Part shown: positions 1 to 7,934 of the stretch, piece after piece | How positions within the stretch are numbered: position 1 is the first letter of the stretch | Layout of the letters: each line of letters begins with the position of its first letter | Origin: Limnothrix sp. FACHB-406 | GTDB taxonomy: Bacteria; Cyanobacteriota; Cyanobacteriia; CACIAM-69d | Assembly (NCBI RefSeq): GCF_014698235.1 | Contig: NZ_JACJSP010000008.1 | Location: 1-64,000 of the forward strand | Length of the DNA stretch: 64,000 bases | Direction: 5' to 3' | Notes under the pieces: model-generated | Database searches by the model: none | The model's input: the letters and a program-made list of their open reading frames with translations, nothing else | What the model was told of the DNA's origin: nothing | Program-made: the position numbers and the translations under genes

Positions 1-267
1 AATGAGCGTAACATTGGTGTACTACTTTTTGATTGTTTGGGGTAAGAATTACATCTTCTTACCCCTTTTTTATAACCTGAATCTGTCATTCAACACTTCT
101 GCAAAAGCTTGTGAACACAAACTTGTGAACTTGATCTTGAATAGTCAAAAGATTGCGCGATTAGCTTGCGCGATCGATTCGTCTATTCTTTGAAATTTGA
201 AACTGCTCCCCCCATTGGTCGGGAGCCAGTTTCGCTTGCCCATTAACCCTAGTCAGGACTCAACCCA

Positions 268-1314
268 ATGACAGCCTTGAATAGCTTGTTTGATGAATCT
301 TTTTATCTGGCAGCCTATCCCGACGTGGCAGCGGCCGTTCGCAATCGTCAACAGGTCAGCGGTTTGCAACATTTCCTGAATTCAGGGATGCGGGAAGGGC
401 GCACAGCCATCAGCCGGTTCTATAGCCAACCCGATCGGGAGTTGGCCTATCGTCAAGCCTATCCCGACGTGGATGCAGCCATTCGATCGGGTGGTTTGGC
501 CTCCAGTTTGCAGCACTATTTCCAGTCAGGAGAATCGGAAGGCCGCAGCCTGTTTCCCCGCGCATTTGATGAGCAGTGGTATCGCAAACGGTTCTCGGAT
601 GTGAACAACGCTGTCGCCCAAAAAACCTTTACTTCCGGATTAGAACATTACGTGCGGTTTGGGCGGGGCGAACAGCGTGCCCCCTCAACCTTTTTTGACT
701 TTGACTATTTTCAAGCCTATCCCGATGTGAAAGCAGCCAGGGACAACGGCGCAGCGTTTTTATCCGGCTGGGATCACTTCAATCAATCGGGCCGCATTGA
801 AGGGCGAGTGGCCACATTTTCGGGAACCAAAGGTAATGATTTGGTGGTGGGCAATGGGGCCCTCGATACGCTCACGGGGGTAGAAATGGATGCGGGACGA
901 TGCTTTGCGGGTGGCACGTTAACCGGTGGACAATGCCGAGAATATCTCTCCTTAGGAGCCAATGAACTGGATACATTGACGGGCGGGCCCGGTGTGGATG
1001 CCTTTGAAGTGGGCCGCCAACTCACCACCCGATTTGGCATCAACTACAGCCCCTTTTACACCGCTGCTGGCAATTCAGATTTTGTGCGCATTCAGAATTT
1101 TGAACCGGGCAAGGATCGCTTAATTTTAGGAACTAAGCAGGGAGATCCTGGCTTTAATGTGTCAGGCACTGAATTTGTCAGCGCTCCGGATGGTGTTTAT
1201 GTTTATGCCCGGTCTCCGTTTCTGACGGGTGGGGCTGACCTGATGGCGATCGTGGCAGGGGTTGATCTGGATGCTAGCGATGTGTTGGTCAGCACCACTT
1301 TCTTGGGTAGCTAG
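268..1314 (+). CDS. Four-repeat protein with degenerate RTX-like C-terminus
   Basis: A 348-residue protein with no signal peptide. The first half holds four copies of a roughly 38-residue repeat (about 8-45, 52-92, 98-135, 142-180). Each copy has an F-D-x-x-x-Y start, an A/S-Y-P-D-V core, an H-[FY]-x-x-[SF]-G block and a closing EGR or similar. The second half has weak haemolysin-type glycine/aspartate motifs (GTKGNDLVVGNG near 184, LTGGPGVDAF near 240) and a short Cys-x13-Cys segment. Repeats of this type occur in large cyanobacterial calcium-binding or exported proteins, often secreted by a type I system without a cleaved signal. That role here is inference. It stands alone, 69 bp before the convergent dehydrogenase gene, and an AGGAC at about -15 may serve as ribosome site. 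Confidence 0.8.
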   Translation: MTALNSLFDESFYLAAYPDVAAAVRNRQQVSGLQHFLNSGMREGRTAISRFYSQPDRELAYRQAYPDVDAAIRSGGLASSLQHYFQSGESEGRSLFPRAFDEQWYRKRFSDVNNAVAQKTFTSGLEHYVRFGRGEQRAPSTFFDFDYFQAYPDVKAARDNGAAFLSGWDHFNQSGRIEGRVATFSGTKGNDLVVGNGALDTLTGVEMDAGRCFAGGTLTGGQCREYLSLGANELDTLTGGPGVDAFEVGRQLTTRFGINYSPFYTAAGNSDFVRIQNFEPGKDRLILGTKQGDPGFNVSGTEFVSAPDGVYVYARSPFLTGGADLMAIVAGVDLDASDVLVSTTFLGS

Positions 1315-1383
1315 TTTGGAGAGCGGCTAGTTCGGGCTACCACTATCCTTGCAATTTCCTGGTTTCTTTTGGTCACTGGTTCC

Positions 1384-2619
1384 TCAGCGCTGATCGGGAT
1401 TGAGTTCGGCCAGGCGATCGAGCAGGGGCTTGGTCATCCAGTTCAAGCCCACCTTAATTTGATGTTCTAGGGTGGGCATTCGGTACAAATACACCAGTCG
1501 CCGCAGGGCATAGGCCAGGGGCCCATCCAATTGCACCCCCAGGCCAGTGAGGGTGGCGCTGGTGTTGCCGAGGGCCAACATTTCGCCCAAATGCTGATAT
1601 CGGAACGGCAGCAGGGGCCGATCGCACAAGGAAGCCCAAAGATTCCAACCCACATAGTCCCCCGCTTGCAGGGCCGCTTGGCCGGTGCTGGGCACGGGAC
1701 TGCCTTGGGGATCGTTGGCATCGCGCATTTCGGCAATGTCCCCGAGGGCGAAAATTTCGGGATGGTCGATCGCCTGGAGGGTGGGTTCCACCAACAGTTG
1801 ATCGCGACCATTTTTGGGCAGGGGCAACCCTCGAACCAGCTCAGGCACTCGATTCCCCACCGTCCAAATGGTCAGCTCCACGGGAATATCTTCTAGGCGG
1901 CCGCGATAGTCGAGCATGATGCGATCGGGGCCGATGTCGCGCACGCTGGTTTCCCAATCAATCCAAATACCGCGCTGTTCTAAGGCCTTGTCAGCCGCTT
2001 GGCGGTTAAAGTTGGGCGAATTGCGCAGAATTTGATCGCTTTGTTCAATCAGCCGCAACCGTCCTCGATCCTGAAGCCGATCGGCAAGTTTGCAAGCCAG
2101 TTCCACACCGCTGTAGCCGCCACCAACGACCGCCACTCGAATTTTGTCGCGATCGGTTGCTTCCAGGGCCCGCAGCCGATCTTCCAACCGATAGGCATCG
2201 GCGATCGACCGGAAGGGCAGGGCATGTTCCGCCGCGCCGGGGATCCAGTCCATCGGCGTTTCGCAGCCCAGGGCCAACACCAACCGATCGTAGGTCAAGG
2301 TTTGTGGTTGGCCGAAGACAGGGCTGAGGCTCACCTGCCGCTGTTGAAGGTCGATCGCCTCCACGGTTCCTTGCACAAACCGCACTTGGGTTCCGGCCAG
2401 CAACTCTGCAAAGGGCGGGGCCACCTCCCAAGATTGCAGCTCGCCGGTCATCAGCTCATACAGCAAGGGCAAAAACACGAATCGATCGCCCCGATCGGCC
2501 AACAGAATTTCCGGGCGATGATCCCCCCAATCCAAGCGATCAAGGCGGAGGGCCGCATACAAACCCCCAAAGCCCCCTCCCAAAATCACAATCCGTGGGC
2601 TAGTGCTGTGAGCGGTCAT
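1384..2619 (-). CDS. NAD(P)/FAD-dependent oxidoreductase, NDH-2 type
   Basis: The protein has 411 residues from the ATG at 2619, which places the dinucleotide-binding motif (VILGGGFGGLYAA) about ten residues from the N-terminus. The longer upstream reading frame has no family support. A second nucleotide-binding motif (VAVVGGGYSGVELA) lies near residue 160, and the FAD-contacting ALGD segment near 290. This is the two-Rossmann-fold plan of type II NADH dehydrogenases (Ndh/NdbA-C), which pass electrons from NAD(P)H to quinone at the membrane without pumping protons. The C-terminus is short and lacks a clear transmembrane helix. A Coq4-family gene lies divergently upstream, so quinone chemistry is a possible shared theme. 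Assignment to a particular Ndb paralogue is not possible by eye. Confidence 0.88.
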   Translation of the reverse strand: MTAHSTSPRIVILGGGFGGLYAALRLDRLDWGDHRPEILLADRGDRFVFLPLLYELMTGELQSWEVAPPFAELLAGTQVRFVQGTVEAIDLQQRQVSLSPVFGQPQTLTYDRLVLALGCETPMDWIPGAAEHALPFRSIADAYRLEDRLRALEATDRDKIRVAVVGGGYSGVELACKLADRLQDRGRLRLIEQSDQILRNSPNFNRQAADKALEQRGIWIDWETSVRDIGPDRIMLDYRGRLEDIPVELTIWTVGNRVPELVRGLPLPKNGRDQLLVEPTLQAIDHPEIFALGDIAEMRDANDPQGSPVPSTGQAALQAGDYVGWNLWASLCDRPLLPFRYQHLGEMLALGNTSATLTGLGVQLDGPLAYALRRLVYLYRMPTLEHQIKVGLNWMTKPLLDRLAELNPDQR

Positions 2620-2943
2620 AGGCTGGCGAGAAATAGAACTTGAAAGCAAATAATCGATCAGCCCAAGGGCGCGATCGAGCCGGGCCATCCACAGCCCCCA
2701 ACCCCTTCAGTGTAGAAAAGCTGTGGTCTTTTTGGGCGGTTCGCAGATCATTCGCCGTGCATTCGCAAATTACTCACCGTGCATTCGCAGATTATTCGCA
2801 GCCCATTCGTAGTGCGTTCGTAGCCCATTCGCCAAGCCAACGCCAGCCGATCGCCACAGCATCGTCAAACGGAGTTGCCATCCTGAAGGAGTTCAGCGCC
2901 TCAACACCCCTTAGCGCCTCAACACCATCAGCGCTCCAACACC
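2620..2943. other. Divergent spacer with two repeat blocks
   Basis: This 324-bp spacer lies between the dehydrogenase and the Coq4-like gene. It holds a degenerate CATTCGCAR-type repeat (about 2741-2832) and a three-copy 17-18 bp repeat (2895-2946) whose last copy contains the Coq4-like start codon. No convincing gene is seen. Confidence 0.7.
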
Positions 2944-2946
2944 ATG
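2895..2946. repeat. Three-copy 17-18 bp tandem repeat over a start codon
   Basis: Copies at 2895-2912, 2913-2929 and 2930-2946 share AGCGCCTCAACACC (AGCGCTCCAACACC in the third). The last ends in ATG, the start codon of the following gene. The first two end in CTT and ATC instead. Confidence 0.9.
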
Positions 2947-3471
2947 CAGAAACTCCCTTCTCTCCAATTTTCGGGTCAACTGTTTTCGGCGGAAGCCCTG
3001 TTTCAGTGGATCGATCGCCTGTCCGATCGCCTGGGGCTGAGCCAGCCGCCCGTGGTCACCCGCGAACAGTTGCAAGCCTGCCCGCCCCAGAGCCTCGGCC
3101 GGGAATGGATTGAGTTAGTCACCCGCAATGGCTATCCCTTGCTCACCAGCGGCCCCCGTCGCAAGCAATTGCATGATGCGATCCATGTGCTGACCGGCTA
3201 TGACACCGACGATTGGGGAGAATTGGAAGTGCAAGCGTTTCTGTTGGGCTGCAAATTCCGCCATCTCCATCTGCCGATCGTGGCGGGTCTGTTACGGCGA
3301 TTGGGGCGATCGGGACAACTTACCGGCCCATGGCGCGATCGAGTCCGTGCGGCCTATCGTCGCGGCCAAGCGGCCGCCGACACCTTCGATCCTGACAACT
3401 GGCCCGCTGAATACCTGCTGGACATGCCCGTGGTCACTGTCCGCGAATGCTTGGGAATTCCCGCCCAATAG
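2944..3471 (+). CDS. Coq4-family protein
   Basis: The protein has 175 residues. The segment around residues 80-100 contains the Coq4 signature H-D-x-x-H followed by exactly eleven residues and E (HDAIHVLTGYDTDDWGE). In eukaryotes and some bacteria Coq4 binds a metal and acts in ubiquinone ring decarboxylation/hydroxylation and in organising the Coq complex. Cyanobacteria make plastoquinone, not ubiquinone, so the substrate here is unknown. Coq4-like proteins in cyanobacteria are known as conserved family members without an assigned role. The start codon sits in the last unit of a tandem repeat and no good Shine-Dalgarno is visible. It is divergent from an NDH-2-type gene. Confidence 0.85.
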   Translation: MQKLPSLQFSGQLFSAEALFQWIDRLSDRLGLSQPPVVTREQLQACPPQSLGREWIELVTRNGYPLLTSGPRRKQLHDAIHVLTGYDTDDWGELEVQAFLLGCKFRHLHLPIVAGLLRRLGRSGQLTGPWRDRVRAAYRRGQAAADTFDPDNWPAEYLLDMPVVTVRECLGIPAQ

Positions 3472-3541
3472 CCTCCTCTGGTGGCCTGGTTGGTTTGGTG
3501 ATCTGGTTTTTAAGGAATAACGGCGATTTCGTTATCAGTCG

Positions 3542-3607
3542 TCAAGTCCCTCTCCCGACTTGGGAGAGGGATTTAGGGTGAGGGTTTTGATTGAGGCAAG
3601 AGGTCTA
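3542..3607. repeat. Dispersed hairpin element, solo copy
   Basis: This 66-bp stretch is matched at 16271-16336 with one visible mismatch. It contains a 9-bp stem (CCCTCTCCC 3548-3556, GGGAGAGGG 3562-3570), then TTTAGGGTGAGGG, and ends in GCAAGAGGTCTA. It overlaps the last codons of the PatA-type gene by three bases and may also end transcription from both sides. Confidence 0.9.
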
Positions 3608-4798
3608 GTTTCTCAATGGAGACGGGGACTTCGCAGTTCCCGCGCCACCGCGATCGCCCAAATATTTTTCCAACAGAGCCACAATCTTTTCCTTGCGAGG
3701 CGGTTTGGGCAAAAAGTCCGTAGAACCAACCAACTTGGCCCGCACGCGATCGACCAGCCCATCTTGGCCCGTCAAAATTGTGACCGGCGTATCGCGAAAC
3801 CCTTCCAAACGGCGAATCTGAGTACAAATCTCATACCCATTCACCACCGGCATATTCAAATCCAAAAAGATGAAATCCGGTCGGTGTTTGCGCAACAACG
3901 GAATCGCCTGCACCGGATCCTGCGTTGACACAAACCGATAACCCGCATGGGTCACAATATTTTCTAAAGACCGACAAATCACCATACTGTCATCAATGCA
4001 GGCCACCAGCGCTCCCGCCGTTGGTTCTAGCAAGCCCGAAAGGGGATTGGGTAAATCTGGCAAGCTCCGAAATTCCACCGCATTTTGTTGCAAGAAATAG
4101 CGCAAAATGCGAATGGCCACCATCGAAGATTGTTGCAGCTTAACGTCAATATCCCAAAAGGTTCGCTGACCATTAAACAGCGGCTGCAAACTATAAAAAG
4201 ATGTGCTTTCCGTTTGTTCTTGAATTTTGGTATTCAAAGCCGACGAATCTTTCAACATCGGCGCACGATTGCTATAGTCCAAATCCAAACCCAGCAGTTG
4301 CCAGCGCTGCCAAAGTTGCTCTGCCACCTGCATCAAAGACTGGACTTCGCATTGTTCCAAAGTCACCTGGGATCCAGTGTCATGATCCAACAGGGGAAAG
4401 GGCTGCCAATTAAACTGCGGCTCCATCATGCTGGCCGCCGTAAAGAGCATTTCCTTGGCCGCCGTGCAAACAATATCGCGAGCTTGCTCTGGGTTAATTT
4501 CTTCGGCTTTCAGGCCACGGGCCAGGGTGAGCTGTTCCCAAAAACGCAATTCTGAGGGGCTGGCAAATTCAATCCGAATTCGGCTGGGGCGAAATTGCGG
4601 GCAACTGCGTTTGATGGCGCGGCTCCAGCGACGAACGCGGTGAATTTCGCAGGTGGGATAACCGAGTTTACCACGGTAAAACGGGAGCAACCAGGTGTGC
4701 TTGGTGTCGGTAAGCGACAGAACACCCGAGAGCTGCTTGGCATTGATCGTTGTCAGCAACGCCCTCAGTCTAGAAATCCCTGATGTTTGCCTCAACAT
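3605..4798 (-). CDS. PatA/PixG-type response regulator
   Basis: The protein has 397 residues from the ATG at 4798; a TTG nine codons upstream is also open. Residues 1-110 resemble the DUF4388/PATAN domain that begins cyanobacterial PatA-like regulators. A helical middle region follows, and a receiver domain lies at about 265-385 with the acidic pocket (CIDD), the phospho-acceptor aspartate in FIFLDLNMP, the TILTG threonine segment and the K-P-P lysine. There is no DNA-binding output domain, which fits the PatA/PixG/PilG class controlling motility, phototaxis or cell differentiation by protein contacts. No chemotaxis-like operon accompanies it here, so the partner kinase is unknown. The spacer upstream is full of short repeats. 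Confidence 0.85.
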   Translation of the reverse strand: MLRQTSGISRLRALLTTINAKQLSGVLSLTDTKHTWLLPFYRGKLGYPTCEIHRVRRWSRAIKRSCPQFRPSRIRIEFASPSELRFWEQLTLARGLKAEEINPEQARDIVCTAAKEMLFTAASMMEPQFNWQPFPLLDHDTGSQVTLEQCEVQSLMQVAEQLWQRWQLLGLDLDYSNRAPMLKDSSALNTKIQEQTESTSFYSLQPLFNGQRTFWDIDVKLQQSSMVAIRILRYFLQQNAVEFRSLPDLPNPLSGLLEPTAGALVACIDDSMVICRSLENIVTHAGYRFVSTQDPVQAIPLLRKHRPDFIFLDLNMPVVNGYEICTQIRRLEGFRDTPVTILTGQDGLVDRVRAKLVGSTDFLPKPPRKEKIVALLEKYLGDRGGAGTAKSPSPLRN

Positions 4799-5517
4799 CA
4801 ACTCTGCGTATCCTCGTACCCTCAATAATTGGCAATGGCTGATTCAGGTGGGTGACGATCGCCCTCGATCTTTGACTTACCCCAAGCATAAATCGATCAC
4901 TGCGGGCGATCGGTTGTCTGTGATCAGTTGTTAGCGATTGTCTGTTAGCGATTGTCAACGATCACTGGCGCGTGCTCGGTGGGCCTGTGACCAGTTGTTA
5001 GCGATCGGTGGTCGGTTACTGGTAAATCGGTTACTGGTGAATGGGTATCCGTGATCGTAGGCTTATTCGGCCGACCCGATCCGGGGGGTCACGGGTCGAA
5101 TAATTGCTTTTTCGTTCGAAATCCGCAAAAGCCGGACTTTAAGCCACCAATTTTGCGACTAGGCGGAGACAACCTCAATAATGCCGAGTGGGCGAGCCTT
5201 GGAGGGGTTGGAAACCCGGTTGACTCGCGGCACAGCAGATGGATCACGAAGTTTGGCCGACTTTGACCATAGAAGATGGTTCAGACGATGGTGGGGTGAT
5301 AGTTGCATCAACCCAACTTGGGTGCAACGATCGAGATCATCGATTCCACTGATCGGAGCAACTGGCGATCGGGGCGAATGGCTGAATGGCCGGTGAGGGT
5401 GGATAACGGCTGGGCGAATCAATCAGACTCATGCCAATCAGGCTCATGCCAATCAGGCTCATGGAAATCGGGCTAGTTCGGATCGAACTAGGTCAGAGCA
5501 GGCTAGTTCGGATCGAG
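4799..5517. other. Large gene-poor spacer made of short tandem repeats
   Basis: About 720 bp without a convincing gene. Several private tandem repeats are visible: a 14-mer twice (4929-4956, TGTTAGCGATTGTC), a 15-mer twice (5012-5041, TCGGTTACTGGTRAA), a 15-mer three times (5421-5465, AATCAGRCTCATGCC and variants) and a 22-mer twice (5471-5492 and 5501-5522). The last copy of the 22-mer contains the devA stop codon. Short open frames here have no recognisable family features. Confidence 0.75.
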
Positions 5518-5522
5518 CTAGG
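5471..5522. repeat. Twice-repeated 22-mer with palindromic core at the devA stop
   Basis: Two copies (5471-5492, 5501-5522) differ at one base. The first contains a perfect 8-bp inverted repeat, CTAGTTCG and CGAACTAG around GAT. The second includes the TAG stop of devA on the minus strand. The inverted repeats could act as transcription stops for the exporter operon, but no T-run is seen. Confidence 0.8.
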
Positions 5523-6297
5523 CAGATCGGGGCGTGGAAACAAGCCGTCCATCTTCAACGGAAACAAGGCGATCGGCAATATCAAGAATGCGATTGTCAT
5601 GGGTCACCATCAAAATTGTGCAACCCTGCTGCTTGGCGAGACCTTGCATGAGGTTAACCACTTCCCGGCCAGATTGACTGTCGAGGGCGGCGGTTGGCTC
5701 GTCGGCCAACACAATTTTGGGATGGCTGGCAAGGGCGCGGGCGATCGCCACCCGTTGCTTTTGCCCACCGGATAAATCATCGGGATAGTAATCCGTGCGA
5801 TGACCCAAACCCACAAGTCCTAGCATCTCGATCGCGCGCGATCGCATCTCCTGAACACTCCAACCCACATGCAGGGCCAAACTCATTTGCACGTTTTGGG
5901 CAGCGGTTAGACTGCGGTGCAAGTTGTGTGCTTGGAAGATATAGCCATTGTATCGTCGCGCCAAGACCAATTCTTCGGAGCTGGCCCCGTGGAGTTCTCG
6001 CCCCAACACGCTCAGGTGTCCTTCCTGGACGGAACGCAAACCGCCAATCAGCGTCAGCAGCGTGGTTTTGCCGGAACCGGAAGGGCCCGTCACCAACACA
6101 ATTTCCCCGCGCCGAATTTGCAAATTAATCTCAAAGAGGACTTGTTTTTTCAGGTCTCCGTGACCAAACCAGTGATTGAGATTGGCAATTTCAATGGCCC
6201 AGTCGGCTTCGGGCACGCTGTCGATCGCTGTGTTCAGCCTGTCGATCGCTCCGTTTGGCTGTCCCGTGGCGGCTTGGTTGAGGATGGGGTGAGTCAT
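5518..6297 (-). CDS. devA: DevA-type ABC exporter ATP-binding protein
   Basis: The protein has 259 residues from ATG 6297. Walker A GPSGSGKT is at 71-78, LSGGQKQR signature from 175, and Walker B IVLADE at 195-200 followed by the H-loop histidine in MVTHD. This is the nucleotide-binding subunit of the DevBCA family, which drives export across the cell envelope together with an outer-membrane TolC-like channel. The best known case exports heterocyst glycolipid in Nostoc; in other cyanobacteria the substrate varies. The frame is open upstream to 6366, but those 23 residues are encoded by a 12-bp tandem repeat (from 6324) and are unlikely to be translated. It is the last gene of the devB-devC-devA operon. 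Confidence 0.9.
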   Translation of the reverse strand: MTHPILNQAATGQPNGAIDRLNTAIDSVPEADWAIEIANLNHWFGHGDLKKQVLFEINLQIRRGEIVLVTGPSGSGKTTLLTLIGGLRSVQEGHLSVLGRELHGASSEELVLARRYNGYIFQAHNLHRSLTAAQNVQMSLALHVGWSVQEMRSRAIEMLGLVGLGHRTDYYPDDLSGGQKQRVAIARALASHPKIVLADEPTAALDSQSGREVVNLMQGLAKQQGCTILMVTHDNRILDIADRLVSVEDGRLVSTPRSA

Positions 6298-6323
6298 GGT
6301 GGTTGATTTGCCTGTCTGAAATT

Positions 6324-6366
6324 GCCGCACGGGTTGCCGTGCCAGTTGCCGCGCGGGTTGCCGCAC
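6324..6366. repeat. 12-bp tandem repeat between devC and devA
   Basis: Units of the form GCCGYRCSRGTT start at 6324, 6336 and 6348, with a partial fourth unit from 6360 that runs up to the devC stop codon. It fills most of the devC-devA gap. Confidence 0.8.
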
Positions 6367-7653
6367 CTAGAACATGTCTGCCGGATCCGCCGATTGCAAA
6401 CGCCGCGAGGCGATCACCCCCGACAAACAGCACATGACGAAGGTGACCATCAACACCAACAGCGCCCGCCCCAAGGTCATGAACATGGGCAAGTTGGTGG
6501 CATTACGGGTTAGGGCATATAACCCAGCGGACACGGCCAAGCTGGGCACAAACCCAACAATGGCCAAGATCAGCGCTTCTTCCAAAATCACGCCAATGAA
6601 ATAGCGGTGGCGATAGCCCATGGCCTTGAGGGTGGCATATTCCCGAATGTGGTCGTTGACATCGGTGGAAAGCACTTGGTAAACGATGATTACGCCAATG
6701 CCAAACCCCAGGGCCACACCAAAGCTGAAGATGAACCCAATGGCGGTGTTTTTGGCCCAGTAGTCCTTTTCAAATTGCACAAATTCCGCTTTGGTCAGCA
6801 CGTTCACATCGTTCGGCAAGGCGGCTTGCAATTGGGTGCGCACGGTGATGGGATCGGCTCCCGGTTCCAGGTAAATCAGGCCGATGCTGACGCTGCCAGG
6901 ATCCCGCCGGGGAAAGGCCCGCAAAAAGTTGCGATCGCTGGTGAGAATGCTGCCGTCGGCGGCGAAGGACGCGCCCACTTTGTAAGTACCAATGACCTCA
7001 ATTCGTTTGCGATCGAGGTCGGTCTGCACGGGTTGGCCCCGATCGAGCTGGGCAATGGTTTTTTGATATTCCCCCCGGGCTGCCCGATCGAACAGATAGC
7101 GATCTTGCAGCTTCAGATCATTTTGATGCTGTTGAATTTCCGGGAAATCAAAGGCCGGGCGATCGGGATTGGTTCCCAAAATCAGGATTTGTTTTTCCTT
7201 GCGGGTTTCGGGATTTTTCCAGTTGCTAATCGTGGCATAGAGGGGATCCGCATTGGCCACGCCGGGGATCGCTTCCGCTTGAAACAGACGACGACGGGCA
7301 AAGCTGGATAGGCCAATCAGGTTGCGGGCCTGGGCGCTGATCAACACCACATCGGCGGTGATGGCCCGGTTCAGCCGGGTATTGCTGTCATAAAGGGCAT
7401 TTTGGAACCCCAGTTGCATAAAAATCGCCAAGTCCGCAAAGGCAATGCCCGCCAAGGCCGTCAGTAGCCGTCCCCGATCGTGCCGAAGCTGTAGCCAACC
7501 GAGGGGAATGCGACGTTGCAGGGCCGCAACCCAAGCGGGGGTCGTCTTGGTTTCGGGATTGGGGCGAGGTTGGGGGGCAGCTCCCAAGTCAGCCGTGCCG
7601 GGAGCCAGAGATTCAGGGGCTGAGTCGGCAGAGCGAGTGAGGCGATCGAGCAT
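6367..7653 (-). CDS. devC: DevC-type ABC exporter permease
   Basis: The protein has about 428 residues. A first transmembrane helix follows a proline-rich N-terminal tail (LTALAGIAFADLAIFMQLGF), then a large periplasmic domain of some 200 residues, then three helices typical of FtsX-type permeases near the C-terminus. Between them lies the DevC signature VNDHIREYATLKAMGY. It pairs with DevA (ATPase) and DevB (membrane fusion protein). ATG 7653 is chosen because GGGATGG lies nine bases upstream; ATG 7662 and an upstream start at 7719 are also open. Gene order devB-devC-devA and common strand indicate one transcript. Confidence 0.9.
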   Translation of the reverse strand: MLDRLTRSADSAPESLAPGTADLGAAPQPRPNPETKTTPAWVAALQRRIPLGWLQLRHDRGRLLTALAGIAFADLAIFMQLGFQNALYDSNTRLNRAITADVVLISAQARNLIGLSSFARRRLFQAEAIPGVANADPLYATISNWKNPETRKEKQILILGTNPDRPAFDFPEIQQHQNDLKLQDRYLFDRAARGEYQKTIAQLDRGQPVQTDLDRKRIEVIGTYKVGASFAADGSILTSDRNFLRAFPRRDPGSVSIGLIYLEPGADPITVRTQLQAALPNDVNVLTKAEFVQFEKDYWAKNTAIGFIFSFGVALGFGIGVIIVYQVLSTDVNDHIREYATLKAMGYRHRYFIGVILEEALILAIVGFVPSLAVSAGLYALTRNATNLPMFMTLGRALLVLMVTFVMCCLSGVIASRRLQSADPADMF

Positions 7654-7847
7654 GATGGGCATCCATCCCGAAGGGTTCTCAGGCAGCGCGGGCAGCGATT
7701 GGGGCAACCCGGCTGCCAACGGTGAGCAAAAATTGCAGATCAGGGCGCACTAGGCAGCCCGATCGATCAAGACTGAGGCCAAAACTGGAGCTAGTATCGC
7801 GACAGGCTTAATACAGTGGGTCAAAGTTGCGGAGCCAGTCGTGGTAA

Positions 7848-7867
7848 CAAGGGGCTTAAGCCCCTTG
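7848..7867. repeat. 20-bp perfect palindrome, dispersed
   Basis: CAAGGGGCTTAAGCCCCTTG is its own reverse complement. It follows GTCGTGGTAA. Near copies are at 11461-11482 and, more degraded, around 24717-24742. It lies between devB and devC. Confidence 0.9.
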
Positions 7868-7934
7868 CTGCCTAACGATTTTGTAGCGATAACAGCCATG
7901 TAATTTAACCCAGCGAATTAAGACCGCCACGCTA

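Noticed and set aside
2..193. A 63-codon open frame at the window start
   Set aside because: AT-rich, no family features and no ribosome site; the stretch reads like spacer DNA with doubled TTGCGCGA.
5159..5422. Short open frames in the 4.8-5.5 kb spacer
   Set aside because: They overlap on both strands, run through tandem repeats and have no conserved look.
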